This document shows positions 36,072-41,136 of a DNA stretch of 41,136 nucleotides, piece after piece. A program made the translations under genes and the position numbers. The stretch is taken from the IMG/VR virus record IMGVR_UViG_3300043773_000923, positions 1-41,136 of that record. The stretch is one strand, 5' to 3'. Position 1 is the stretch's first letter, and each line of letters starts with the position of its first letter. A model generated the notes under the pieces. It made no database searches and was not told the origin of the DNA. It saw nothing but the letters and a program-made list of their open reading frames with translations. Source of the stretch: a virus.

Positions 36072-36076
36072 TATGT

Positions 36077-36151
36077 GGTGATGTAGCACAGTGGTAGTGC
36101 AACTGCTTCATACGCAGTAGGTCGTTGGCTCGAATCCAACCATCACCACCA
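36077..36151 (+). tRNA. tRNA with CAU anticodon (probably elongator Met)
   Basis: Acceptor GGTGATG/CATCACC, anticodon arm ACTGC TTCATAC GCAGT (CAT), T-loop CTCGAAT (C at 54), encoded ACCA. Confidence 0.85.
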
Positions 36152-36156
36152 TTTAT

Positions 36157-36231
36157 TGGGGATTCGCCAAGTTGGTAAGGCATCGGATTTTGATTCCGAC
36201 ATCGGTGGTTCGAGTCCATCATCCCCAGCCA
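36157..36231 (+). tRNA. tRNA-Gln (UUG)
   Basis: Acceptor TGGGGAT/ATCCCCA, anticodon arm TCGGA TTTTGAT TCCGA (TTG), T-loop TTCGAGT, discriminator G, encoded CCA. Confidence 0.93.
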
Positions 36232-36238
36232 ATCATTT

Positions 36239-36312
36239 GGGTGTATAACTTAGTGGCAAAGTAACTGGCTTTTAACCAGTAAACCAGAGTTCGATTCTCT
36301 GTGCGCCCACCA
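36239..36312 (+). tRNA. tRNA-Lys (UUU)
   Basis: GGG...CCC acceptor, anticodon arm ACTGG CTTTTAA CCAGT (TTT), T-arm CAGAG TTCGATT CTCTG, encoded CCA. Confidence 0.92.
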
Positions 36313-36325
36313 AAGTTTTCTTTGG

Positions 36326-36401
36326 GTTGTTCTTAGTGTAGTGGTCTGCACCTCTCGTTGTGACCGAGATAGTATGAGTTCGATCCTCATAGAACAACCC
36401 A
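36326..36401 (+). tRNA. tRNA-His (GUG) inside an extended inverted repeat
   Basis: G-1 (36326) faces C73; acceptor TTGTTCT/AGAACAA; anticodon arm TCTCG TTGTGAC CGAGA (GTG); encoded CCA at 36399-36401. The flanks continue to pair outside the gene, giving an 18-bp inverted repeat (36317-36334 with 36391-36408). Confidence 0.9.
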
Positions 36402-36413
36402 AAGAAAATTTAT

Positions 36414-36489
36414 GCAACTCTAGCTGATGTGGTCATAGCGATGGTCTGAAGAGCCATTGAAACAGGTTCGATTCCTGTGGGTTGCACCA
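36414..36489 (+). tRNA. tRNA-Phe (GAA)
   Basis: Acceptor GCAACTC/GGGTTGC, anticodon arm ATGGT CTGAAGA GCCAT (GAA), T-arm ACAGG TTCGATT CCTGT, encoded CCA. Confidence 0.92.
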
Positions 36490-36494
36490 AATAT

Positions 36495-36570
36495 GCGGAA
36501 GTAATTCAGTTGGTAGAATGTCTGCTTGCCAAGCAGAATGTCGCGAGTTCGAGCCTCGTCTTCCGCTCCA
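36495..36570 (+). tRNA. tRNA-Gly (GCC)
   Basis: GCGGAAG acceptor with CTTCCGC, anticodon arm TCTGC TTGCCAA GCAGA (GCC), T-loop TTCGAGC, encoded CCA. Second Gly isoacceptor beside UCC. Confidence 0.93.
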
Positions 36571-36590
36571 CTCTTAGGTCTTGTGGGGTA

Positions 36591-36619
36591 TTGACATTTA
36601 TTCGTTTTCGAGGTATAAT
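36591..36619 (+). promoter_or_regulatory. Consensus promoter inside the tRNA array
   Basis: TTGACA 36591-36596, 17 bp ending TTTTCGAGG, TATAAT 36614-36619. The spacer is nearly the same as at 13748. It drives the 53-aa gene and the distal tRNAs. Confidence 0.85.
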
Positions 36620-36639
36620 ATACCTTTAAGGAGAAATAA

Positions 36640-36801
36640 ATGAAAGTCTATATTCTTTTTTCTAATAAAAATGTTATCGGTGTCGCTAAAGATGAACCCG
36701 AAGCGAATCTTATGCTGTCTGAATATGAAATGGCTTTAGGTGCTGTTGATGCTGGTGATTTGTCTTTTATGGTTTGTGAGGTCGGCGAATATTGTGATTA
36801 G
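36640..36801 (+). CDS. 53-aa protein within the tRNA array
   Basis: Begins MKVYILFSNKNVIGVAKDEP, then EANLMLSEYEMALGAVDAG and an acidic end. AAGGAG at 36628-36633 is six bases before the ATG, and a perfect promoter stands upstream, so it should be strongly expressed. The start MKV-x-I-LFSN and the spacing of acidic residues suggest a compact alpha/beta fold. It has the same MKV start as the 8637 gene, otherwise no similarity. No family recognised. Confidence 0.7.
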   Translation: MKVYILFSNKNVIGVAKDEPEANLMLSEYEMALGAVDAGDLSFMVCEVGEYCD

Positions 36802-36806
36802 TTAAG

Positions 36807-36893
36807 GGAGAGTTGCCAGAGTGGTAATGGAGCGGATTGCTAATCCGTCATCGAGAAATCGGTGCATAGGTTCGAGTCCTATACTCTCCGCCA
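36807..36893 (+). tRNA. tRNA-Ser (GCU)
   Basis: Acceptor GGAGAGT/ACTCTCC, anticodon arm GCGGA TTGCTAA TCCGT (GCT), long variable arm, T-loop TTCGAGT, discriminator G, encoded CCA. Confidence 0.92.
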
Positions 36894-36898
36894 ATTTT

Positions 36899-36975
36899 GT
36901 CGCCATAGTTCAGCTGGATAGAACAACAGCCTTCTAAGCTGTGGGTCGCAGGTTCGAGTCCTGCTGGCGACGCCA
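36899..36975 (+). tRNA. tRNA-Arg (UCU)
   Basis: Acceptor GTCGCCA/TGGCGAC, anticodon arm ACAGC CTTCTAA GCTGT (TCT), T-arm GCAGG TTCGAGT CCTGC, encoded CCA. Reads AGA, the favoured Arg codon of an AT-rich phage. Confidence 0.93.
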
Positions 36976-36986
36976 TATATAATTAT

Positions 36987-37065
36987 ACCCCTGTGGACAA
37001 ATTGGTAAAGTCGTCTCTCTCAAAAGGAGAAGTTGTTCTCAGTTCGAATCTGAGCAGGGGTACCA
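36987..37065 (+). tRNA. tRNA-Leu (CAA), short variable arm
   Basis: Acceptor ACCCCTG/CAGGGGT, anticodon arm TCTCT CTCAAAA GGAGA (CAA), T-arm CTCAG TTCGAAT CTGAG, encoded CCA. The variable region is only about seven bases, short for a Leu tRNA. Confidence 0.82.
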
Positions 37066-37070
37066 AATTT

Positions 37071-37145
37071 GGGCTGGTAGCTTAATGGTAAAGCAGCCGA
37101 CTCATAATCGGTTGAGTGAGAGTTCAATTCTCTCCCAGCCCACCA
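37071..37145 (+). tRNA. tRNA with CAU anticodon (Met or Ile2)
   Basis: Acceptor GGGCTGG/CCAGCCC, anticodon arm GCCGA CTCATAA TCGGT (CAT), T-loop TTCAATT, encoded ACCA. Third CAU tRNA of the array; one of the three is likely to need lysidine to read ATA. Confidence 0.85.
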
Positions 37146-37159
37146 TTAATGGAGATAAC

Positions 37160-37693
37160 ATGCAACTAAAAGATTATGTAAAAGTATATAACGTAGTGCC
37201 AAAAGATGTATGTGATTCGGTGATATTGTTATACGAAAACGATGAAGAATGGAAAACTCACAATTGGTATAACAATGTTTCTGATGAAAAGAAAGCACAC
37301 CACACAAAAGAACTTGATGTTCTTTATAATAAAAATTTAGATATTCTAAAAAATTTTTTACAAAGTGCTTTACATAAATACTATGATGAGTTAAAAATAA
37401 GTAACTTAGTTAGTAATCATAGTAACATAAGATTAAACAAGTATAAGACAGGAACTGTAATGTCAGAACATTTTGATTTGATAAGAAGAAATAAACAAGA
37501 TGGAATACCTGTTCTTACATTTCTTGGTAGTTTAAATGATAATTTTAAAGGTGGACAATTTGTTATAAACAACGAGGTATTAAAATTAAAGCAAGGAGAT
37601 ATTGTTGTGTTTCCTTCTACATTTTTATATCCGCATAGTGTTAAAGAGGTAACTGAGGGAACAAGATATACATTTGTTGCTTGGGCATATTAA
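37160..37693 (+). CDS. 2-oxoglutarate/Fe(II) oxygenase (prolyl-4-hydroxylase-like)
   Basis: 177 residues. Fe(II) ligands H104-x-D106 (MSEHFDLI) and H159 (YPHSV), with R169 (GTRYTFVAW) to bind 2-oxoglutarate, in the usual P4Hc spacing; FLGSLNDNFKGGQFVINNE is typical of this family. GGAG lies eight bases before ATG 37160; the open frame upstream is tRNA sequence. The gene is inserted between two tRNAs, so it shares their transcript. The target could be a protein, a nucleic acid or a small molecule. Confidence 0.82.
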   Translation: MQLKDYVKVYNVVPKDVCDSVILLYENDEEWKTHNWYNNVSDEKKAHHTKELDVLYNKNLDILKNFLQSALHKYYDELKISNLVSNHSNIRLNKYKTGTVMSEHFDLIRRNKQDGIPVLTFLGSLNDNFKGGQFVINNEVLKLKQGDIVVFPSTFLYPHSVKEVTEGTRYTFVAWAY

Positions 37694-37694
37694 T

Positions 37695-37772
37695 GTTGGG
37701 GTGCCAGAGAGGTTTAATGGCGCAGTCTGCAAAACTGTCGATTCGTGGGTTCGAATCCCACCCTCAACTCCA
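37695..37772 (+). tRNA. tRNA-Cys (GCA)
   Basis: Acceptor GTTGGGG/CCTCAAC region, anticodon arm GCAGT CTGCAAA ACTGT (GCA), T-arm GTGGG TTCGAAT CCCAC, encoded CCA. Confidence 0.88.
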
Positions 37773-37778
37773 AACAAT

Positions 37779-37861
37779 GCGGATGTGGTGAAATAGGTAA
37801 ACACAAGGGACTTAAAATCCCTCGCTTCGGCTTGTCGGTTCGATTCCGACCATCCGCACCA
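37779..37861 (+). tRNA. tRNA-Leu (UAA)
   Basis: Acceptor GCGGATG/CATCCGC, anticodon arm AGGGA CTTAAAA TCCCT (TAA), variable arm with a TTCG tetraloop, T-arm GTCGG TTCGATT CCGAC, encoded CCA. Last tRNA of the array. Confidence 0.93.
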
Positions 37862-37883
37862 GTTTTTAGTGGAGATTGATGAT

Positions 37884-38372
37884 ATGAGGTATAAAGAAAA
37901 AGTTAACATTCAAGAAGTAAAAGAGTTCGTTGATAATTGCGATCCAACAACAAAAATTTACATTGGTTGTGACTCTGAAAGATATAAGATTGGCAAACAA
38001 TGGTATGCTGATTACATTCTTGCTGTTGTTGTTCATATCAATGGTAATAATGGATGTAAAATTTTTGGGGCAGTTAAAAAAGAAATGGATTTCGATCAGA
38101 AACAAGATCGTCCACGCATGCGATTAATGAATGAAGTATATAAAGTTGCAGAATTATACTTAGAACTTGCTCAAGAAATACCTAATGATATTGAGGTGCA
38201 TTTGGATATTAATCCAGATGAAAAATATGGATCTTCATGTGTAATAAATGAAGCTGTTGGATATATTCGTGGAATGTGTAATGTTGTTCCTCTAGTAAAA
38301 CCAAATGCATTTGCTGCTTCTTATGCAGCAGATCGAATGAAACATGTTGTTGAATTTAGAAAAATTGCTTGA
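37884..38372 (+). CDS. YkuK-type RNase H-fold protein
   Basis: 162 residues. Pattern of the YkuK (RNaseH_like) family: KIYIGCDSERYKIGKQWYADYILAVVVH at the start with D30, EVHLDINPDEKYGSS in the middle and KPNAFAASYAADRM near the end. The acidic residues D30 and the two in LDINPDE could bind metal for nucleic-acid cleavage. The role in phage is unknown. GGAG nine bases before ATG 37884; earlier GTG/ATG codons are less well placed. Confidence 0.8.
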   Translation: MRYKEKVNIQEVKEFVDNCDPTTKIYIGCDSERYKIGKQWYADYILAVVVHINGNNGCKIFGAVKKEMDFDQKQDRPRMRLMNEVYKVAELYLELAQEIPNDIEVHLDINPDEKYGSSCVINEAVGYIRGMCNVVPLVKPNAFAASYAADRMKHVVEFRKIA

Positions 38373-38398
38373 CATTTTTTGAAATGTTAAGTATAATA
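38370..38398 (+). promoter_or_regulatory. Consensus promoter before the oxygenase/PP-loop operon
   Basis: TTGACA 38370-38375, 17 bp, TATAAT 38393-38398; the -35 overlaps the end of the YkuK-like gene. Confidence 0.85.
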
Positions 38399-38419
38399 TG
38401 AATATTCATTGGAGATTTA

Positions 38420-39232
38420 ATGGCTGAAAGAACAGTAAAAGAAATATTTGATGAGCAAGGGTATTATGGACCTGTTCGTTTTTTAGCAACACATAAAATT
38501 CAAGAATATCAAAACGAAGTATATCGTTTGATGCGTGAGATGAATTGGATGAATACTGATTATCGCTGTAAAGCGAATGTTCTTTTTCCATTCATTAATG
38601 AAATTTCAAAGAGCATTGTGATTGTTGATTATGTAAAACAAATTCTTGGACCAAATTTTTCTTGTTGGGATACACTGGTTTGGATAAAATATCCACAAAG
38701 CGATAATTATGTTTCTTGGCATCAAGATGCTACATATTGGAATTTTTTACCAAAAGAAAAAGGATTAACTGTTTGGGCAACTTTATCTGGCGCAACAAAA
38801 GAAATGGGATGTCTTCAATACGTTCCTGGATCCCATAAACAAGGTCAGTCAAAACATTCAGATATTAAAACTGATGAAAATTTATTAATGCGTGGACAAA
38901 CAATAGATGAGTATAGTAAAGATAATATTGTTCATGTTGAGGCAAGACCTGGAACATTTATAATGCACAGTCCATTTACTGTTCATGGATCAGATGTTAA
39001 TCGTTCTGAAACACCAAGAGTTGCTATTGGTTTTATTTATGTTGCTACTGATGCTAAACCTATTGCTACATTTTCACCAGAGTCAACAGTAATGGTTTCT
39101 GGAGTCGATGAGTATAATTACATGTTACATGATCCAGAACCAACAGGAAATTGGGAACAAGATATTAAAGTTTGGAAACAAGCATATGATAGGCAGCACG
39201 ACAATTACTACAAGATGGAACAAGTTTTCTGA
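38420..39232 (+). CDS. Phytanoyl-CoA dioxygenase-family (PhyH) oxygenase
   Basis: 270 residues. H101-Q-D103 (SWHQDATYW) and H189 (FTVHGSDVNRS) bind Fe(II), with R200 (ETPRVAIGF) for 2-oxoglutarate. The intact Asp of HxD rules out the chlorinating subgroup, so hydroxylation is expected. Y-P-Q-S-D-N-Y-V-S and YVPGSHK are family hallmarks. TTGGAG precedes the ATG. First gene of a three-gene operon with a DUF3750-like protein and a PP-loop enzyme, suggesting that a hydroxylated small molecule or side chain is used or made there. Confidence 0.85.
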   Translation: MAERTVKEIFDEQGYYGPVRFLATHKIQEYQNEVYRLMREMNWMNTDYRCKANVLFPFINEISKSIVIVDYVKQILGPNFSCWDTLVWIKYPQSDNYVSWHQDATYWNFLPKEKGLTVWATLSGATKEMGCLQYVPGSHKQGQSKHSDIKTDENLLMRGQTIDEYSKDNIVHVEARPGTFIMHSPFTVHGSDVNRSETPRVAIGFIYVATDAKPIATFSPESTVMVSGVDEYNYMLHDPEPTGNWEQDIKVWKQAYDRQHDNYYKMEQVF

Positions 39233-39713
39233 TTGGCGTGATGCTGATATAAGTAAAACTGATGTTCTTAAATCCATAAAACTACCAGCGACTTGTTTTC
39301 TCTCCGCTAATGCTTGGGGATTAAAGGGAAAACTACCAGGAGGTAAACACTCTTGGATTGCTGAGTATAATGGATATGCTTGGAAAACCTTTGAGATCAC
39401 GGATCGTGAAACATTAGAAGTTCAGCAAGCAAATATTTTCTTCTGCGAAAGAGATAATTATACTGAGAGACAGCTGATAGTTTCCGATCGTGATCCATCT
39501 ACTCTTTGGTTTGGAAATTCTCCCAGATTGGATGCAATATTCAACTGGAAAGGTATAGAAGAACATTATCCTCTCAACACAAACATCAATCTGGCGTTCA
39601 ATAATTGTAACACATACCTGAGTTACATTGCTTGGCGTTATCATTTTAATTTGAAACTTCCATATATCGGTTTCAGAGACAAGTCATTTTGGGAAAAGTA
39701 TGAAATTAGATGA
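39186..39713 (+). CDS. DUF3750-like protein, start uncertain
   Basis: 175 residues from ATG 39186, which overlaps the PhyH gene by 47 bases; there is no better in-frame start. KHSWIAEYNGYAWKTFEIT, then PSTLWFG, IEEHYPLNTNINLAFNNCNTYLSYIAWR and LPYIGFRDK follow the order of the DUF3750 family (HxWI..., YP....... PG-N-SNTF-AW, LP-AIGKD); recognised by pattern only. The NCNT motif holds the position of the conserved NSNT. DUF3750 has no known activity. The end overlaps the PP-loop gene by 14 bases. Confidence 0.6.
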   Translation: MIGSTTITTRWNKFSDWRDADISKTDVLKSIKLPATCFLSANAWGLKGKLPGGKHSWIAEYNGYAWKTFEITDRETLEVQQANIFFCERDNYTERQLIVSDRDPSTLWFGNSPRLDAIFNWKGIEEHYPLNTNINLAFNNCNTYLSYIAWRYHFNLKLPYIGFRDKSFWEKYEIR

Positions 39714-40881
39714 ATTGAATTTTCAATATTCTAAAGACAATCATTATCGCTGGGGTTGGGGCGAAGATGACACTGAGTGGTTTAATGAGCCAAATTATGA
39801 ACAACCATTTAAGATGACGATTGGTAGATGCACAAGAAAACCAAAATCGTTTCGCGAAGAATGCATTCTAGCAACAGAACATTTATGTACTCAATATGAT
39901 AAGCCAATCTATGTTGGTTTGTCTGGTGGTCTTGATTCTCAGATTGTTTGTTTGACTCTACTAGAACTCAAGATGCCATTTATACCATGTATTATTGTTA
40001 TGGAAGATAACTATAATCTACATGATGTTCTAAACGCAAAAGAATTTTGTGAGAAATACAATTTAAAGTATAAAGTATTTAACATTAACATGGGTGAGTT
40101 CTATTCCAAATACTGCCCAGAGATTGTTAAGAAATATAAAATTACAAACGCAAGAACGACAATGCAGTTGTGGCTTGAGCAGTTTACTAAAGATGGAATT
40201 TTTATTATGGCTGGTGGTGATTTACAACTTACCAGATATAAACTTGGGGAACCATCATATAACACAACAGATGGATTGTTAATCAATCCTCTTTCATCAA
40301 CAGCTCCAATGACAAAATGCACATGGGGTTCTCATCCAACACCAATTTTACAACATCTTATTTCGCAAGGTGGAATGGGAACGACAAAGTATTTTATGTA
40401 TAGTCCCGAACTAATTGCTTCTGTTGTTCTCAGTAAAGAAGTCGAATCATTCGTAAATATACAAGATGTATTATACAGCACAGCATTAGTGCCACGTTCC
40501 AAGTTTTGGTTGTTATATAACTACGTTGCTAAATCTCAACTATATGCGAACAATTGGCCAGAATTAATTCTTCGACCAAAATATCATGGTTTCGAATTTG
40601 TTGAAAAGAATGCTGAATATTCGAAATTGAAAAGACAAGCCATTAAGGAATACAGCGCAGAGAACGACAAGAAGGGTATTTACATAGAGTACACAGAACT
40701 GAAGGAATATTTTTCTTCGGATGGACCACAGAAGATATGGTATAGCAATCCATTGGTTAAACAAAATTCTTCGATTAAAGGATTTATCAAAAGCATATCT
40801 CTTAGAGAACAAACGAAGAATGACTTGTTCGAAGACGAAGATCTATTGGATGAATATGAGGGTGGGGGTATTGACATTTAA
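39700..40881 (+). CDS. PP-loop ATPase, asparagine-synthase-like (enzyme 4)
   Basis: 393 residues. SGGLDS at 75-80 (PIYVGLSGGLDSQIVCLTLLEL), a central NAKEFCEKYNLKYKVFNI strand-helix typical of ATP pyrophosphatases, and IMAGGDLQLTRY where asparagine synthetases carry GxGxDE. It is only distantly related to enzymes 1-3 and has no partner-family gene; instead it is coupled to PhyH and DUF3750-like genes. A C-terminal acidic tail (DLFEDEDLLDEYEGGG) ends at the next promoter. Amide- or thio-forming activity is inferred from fold, substrate unknown. Confidence 0.75.
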   Translation: MKLDELNFQYSKDNHYRWGWGEDDTEWFNEPNYEQPFKMTIGRCTRKPKSFREECILATEHLCTQYDKPIYVGLSGGLDSQIVCLTLLELKMPFIPCIIVMEDNYNLHDVLNAKEFCEKYNLKYKVFNINMGEFYSKYCPEIVKKYKITNARTTMQLWLEQFTKDGIFIMAGGDLQLTRYKLGEPSYNTTDGLLINPLSSTAPMTKCTWGSHPTPILQHLISQGGMGTTKYFMYSPELIASVVLSKEVESFVNIQDVLYSTALVPRSKFWLLYNYVAKSQLYANNWPELILRPKYHGFEFVEKNAEYSKLKRQAIKEYSAENDKKGIYIEYTELKEYFSSDGPQKIWYSNPLVKQNSSIKGFIKSISLREQTKNDLFEDEDLLDEYEGGGIDI

Positions 40882-40899
40882 TCAATATTCAGGTATAAT
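40871..40899 (+). promoter_or_regulatory. Consensus promoter before a lipoprotein gene
   Basis: TTGACA 40871-40876, 17 bp ending CAGG, TATAAT 40894-40899. The -35 lies inside the last codons of the PP-loop gene. Confidence 0.85.
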
Positions 40900-40932
40900 A
40901 TAATTACCTAAACTTGAAAAGGGAATTTTAAA

Positions 40933-41136
40933 ATGAAACGAAGTATAGTTGTTATGGCTGTTGTTGCGTTATTTGCTACTGGTTGTTCTTCAACCAAAAC
41001 TGTATCGCAACTGCCACCCGAGGCACCTGCTCCAGTTGCTAAACTAGAAAAAAGAGAAGCACAATTTCTAAAATCAAATGGACTCATTAAAGTTGAGTTT
41101 GACGAACAAGGAAATTTCTATGGTCTTACTGCAACA
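40933..41136 (+). CDS. Lipoprotein, start of gene (partial)
   Basis: The first 68 residues are visible, running off the right edge. MKRSIVVMAVVALFATGCSS is a lipoprotein signal with lipobox L-F-A-T-G-C; C18 would be lipidated after cleavage. The following SSTKTVSQLPPEAPAPV is a Pro-rich tether, then a helix (KLEKREAQFLKSNGLI). An outer-membrane or inner-membrane lipoprotein in a phage may be a spanin or a superinfection-exclusion factor; too little is visible to decide. GAAAAGGG precedes the ATG by about ten bases. Confidence 0.75.
   Translation, partial: MKRSIVVMAVVALFATGCSSTKTVSQLPPEAPAPVAKLEKREAQFLKSNGLIKVEFDEQGNFYGLTAT

Noticed and set aside
34853-36222. Minus-strand frames such as those at 34853-35089 and 35929-36222 (also 37625-37909) that look like small proteins
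   Set aside because: They are antisense readings of the tRNA genes; the typical R-D-S-N-S / G-F-E-P-A-T type peptides arise from T-arm and anticodon sequences and are a known annotation artefact.

Overview
This window is a continuous piece of an AT-rich genome of a T4-like (myovirus-type) bacteriophage. Evidence for this is a dense mosaic of mostly plus-strand genes joined by ATGA/TAATG overlaps, T4-type genes (nrdB, RNase H/flap nuclease, dCMP deaminase, phoH, a GIY-YIG endonuclease, MazG-like pyrophosphohydrolases, a GH19 endolysin), many small conserved phage proteins, a large tRNA array and no ribosomal or housekeeping operons. Low GC, the auxiliary genes (fatty-acid desaturase, Bax-inhibitor-like protein, AhpC/AhpD, 2OG oxygenases) and the overall style resemble aquatic T4-like phages. 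The host cannot be named from the sequence; the sigma70-consensus promoters and the tmRNA tag ANDEVYALAA suggest a proteobacterium.

Layout. 1-3.3 kb: end of an unknown gene, nrdB, a seven-helix Bax-inhibitor-1-like protein, a conserved phage protein, a membrane desaturase and a mini zinc ribbon. 3.4-6.9 kb: two tandem cassettes, each a small unknown protein followed by a PP-loop (asparagine-synthase-like) ATPase. 6.9-8.5 kb: GIY-YIG protein and a coiled-coil membrane protein, then a terminator. 8.6-13.7 kb: small genes including a gp88/DUF7227-like protein, a metallophosphoesterase and a WYL_2-like protein. 13.8-19.7 kb: nucleotide/DNA metabolism (RNase H, dCMP deaminase, MazG-like, HAD deoxyribonucleotidase) mixed with unknowns. 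19.7-22.2 kb: a third cassette of unknown protein plus PP-loop enzyme, now followed by a bicupin. 22.2-26.0 kb: phoH, GH19 endolysin, PD-(D/E)XK nuclease, then an ahpC-SGNH hydrolase-ahpD operon.

26.1-26.7 kb holds what looks like a circularly permuted two-piece tmRNA gene. The CCA-ending acceptor piece comes first, then a 64-codon reading frame with its own Shine-Dalgarno, then the coding piece with the tag ANDEVYALAA. 27.0-28.3 kb: SleB-type hydrolase, ClpP-like protease and a small protein. 28.3-33.4 kb is the only minus-strand block: seven membrane or Sec-exported proteins, including an 800-residue protein with eleven Cys-rich CPGY repeats. 33.5-34.2 kb: tandem promoters, a MazG-like gene and a short transcription unit with a terminator.

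34.2-37.9 kb is an array of 27 tRNA genes, all with encoded CCA, covering all 20 amino acids. It contains two or more structured non-tRNA elements, a 53-aa gene with its own promoter, and a 2OG-Fe(II) oxygenase gene. 37.9-41.1 kb: YkuK-type RNase H-fold protein, a phytanoyl-CoA-dioxygenase-like oxygenase, a DUF3750-like protein, a fourth PP-loop enzyme and the start of a lipoprotein gene.

Regulation. At least ten promoters share one design: TTGACA, exactly 17 bp, TATAAT-like -10, often preceded by GAGG. At four of them an ATG lies exactly six bases after the -10, so the transcripts should be leaderless or nearly so. The strongest candidates for something undescribed are the tmRNA with a nested gene, the repeated unknown-protein/PP-loop cassettes, and the structured RNAs inside the tRNA array.
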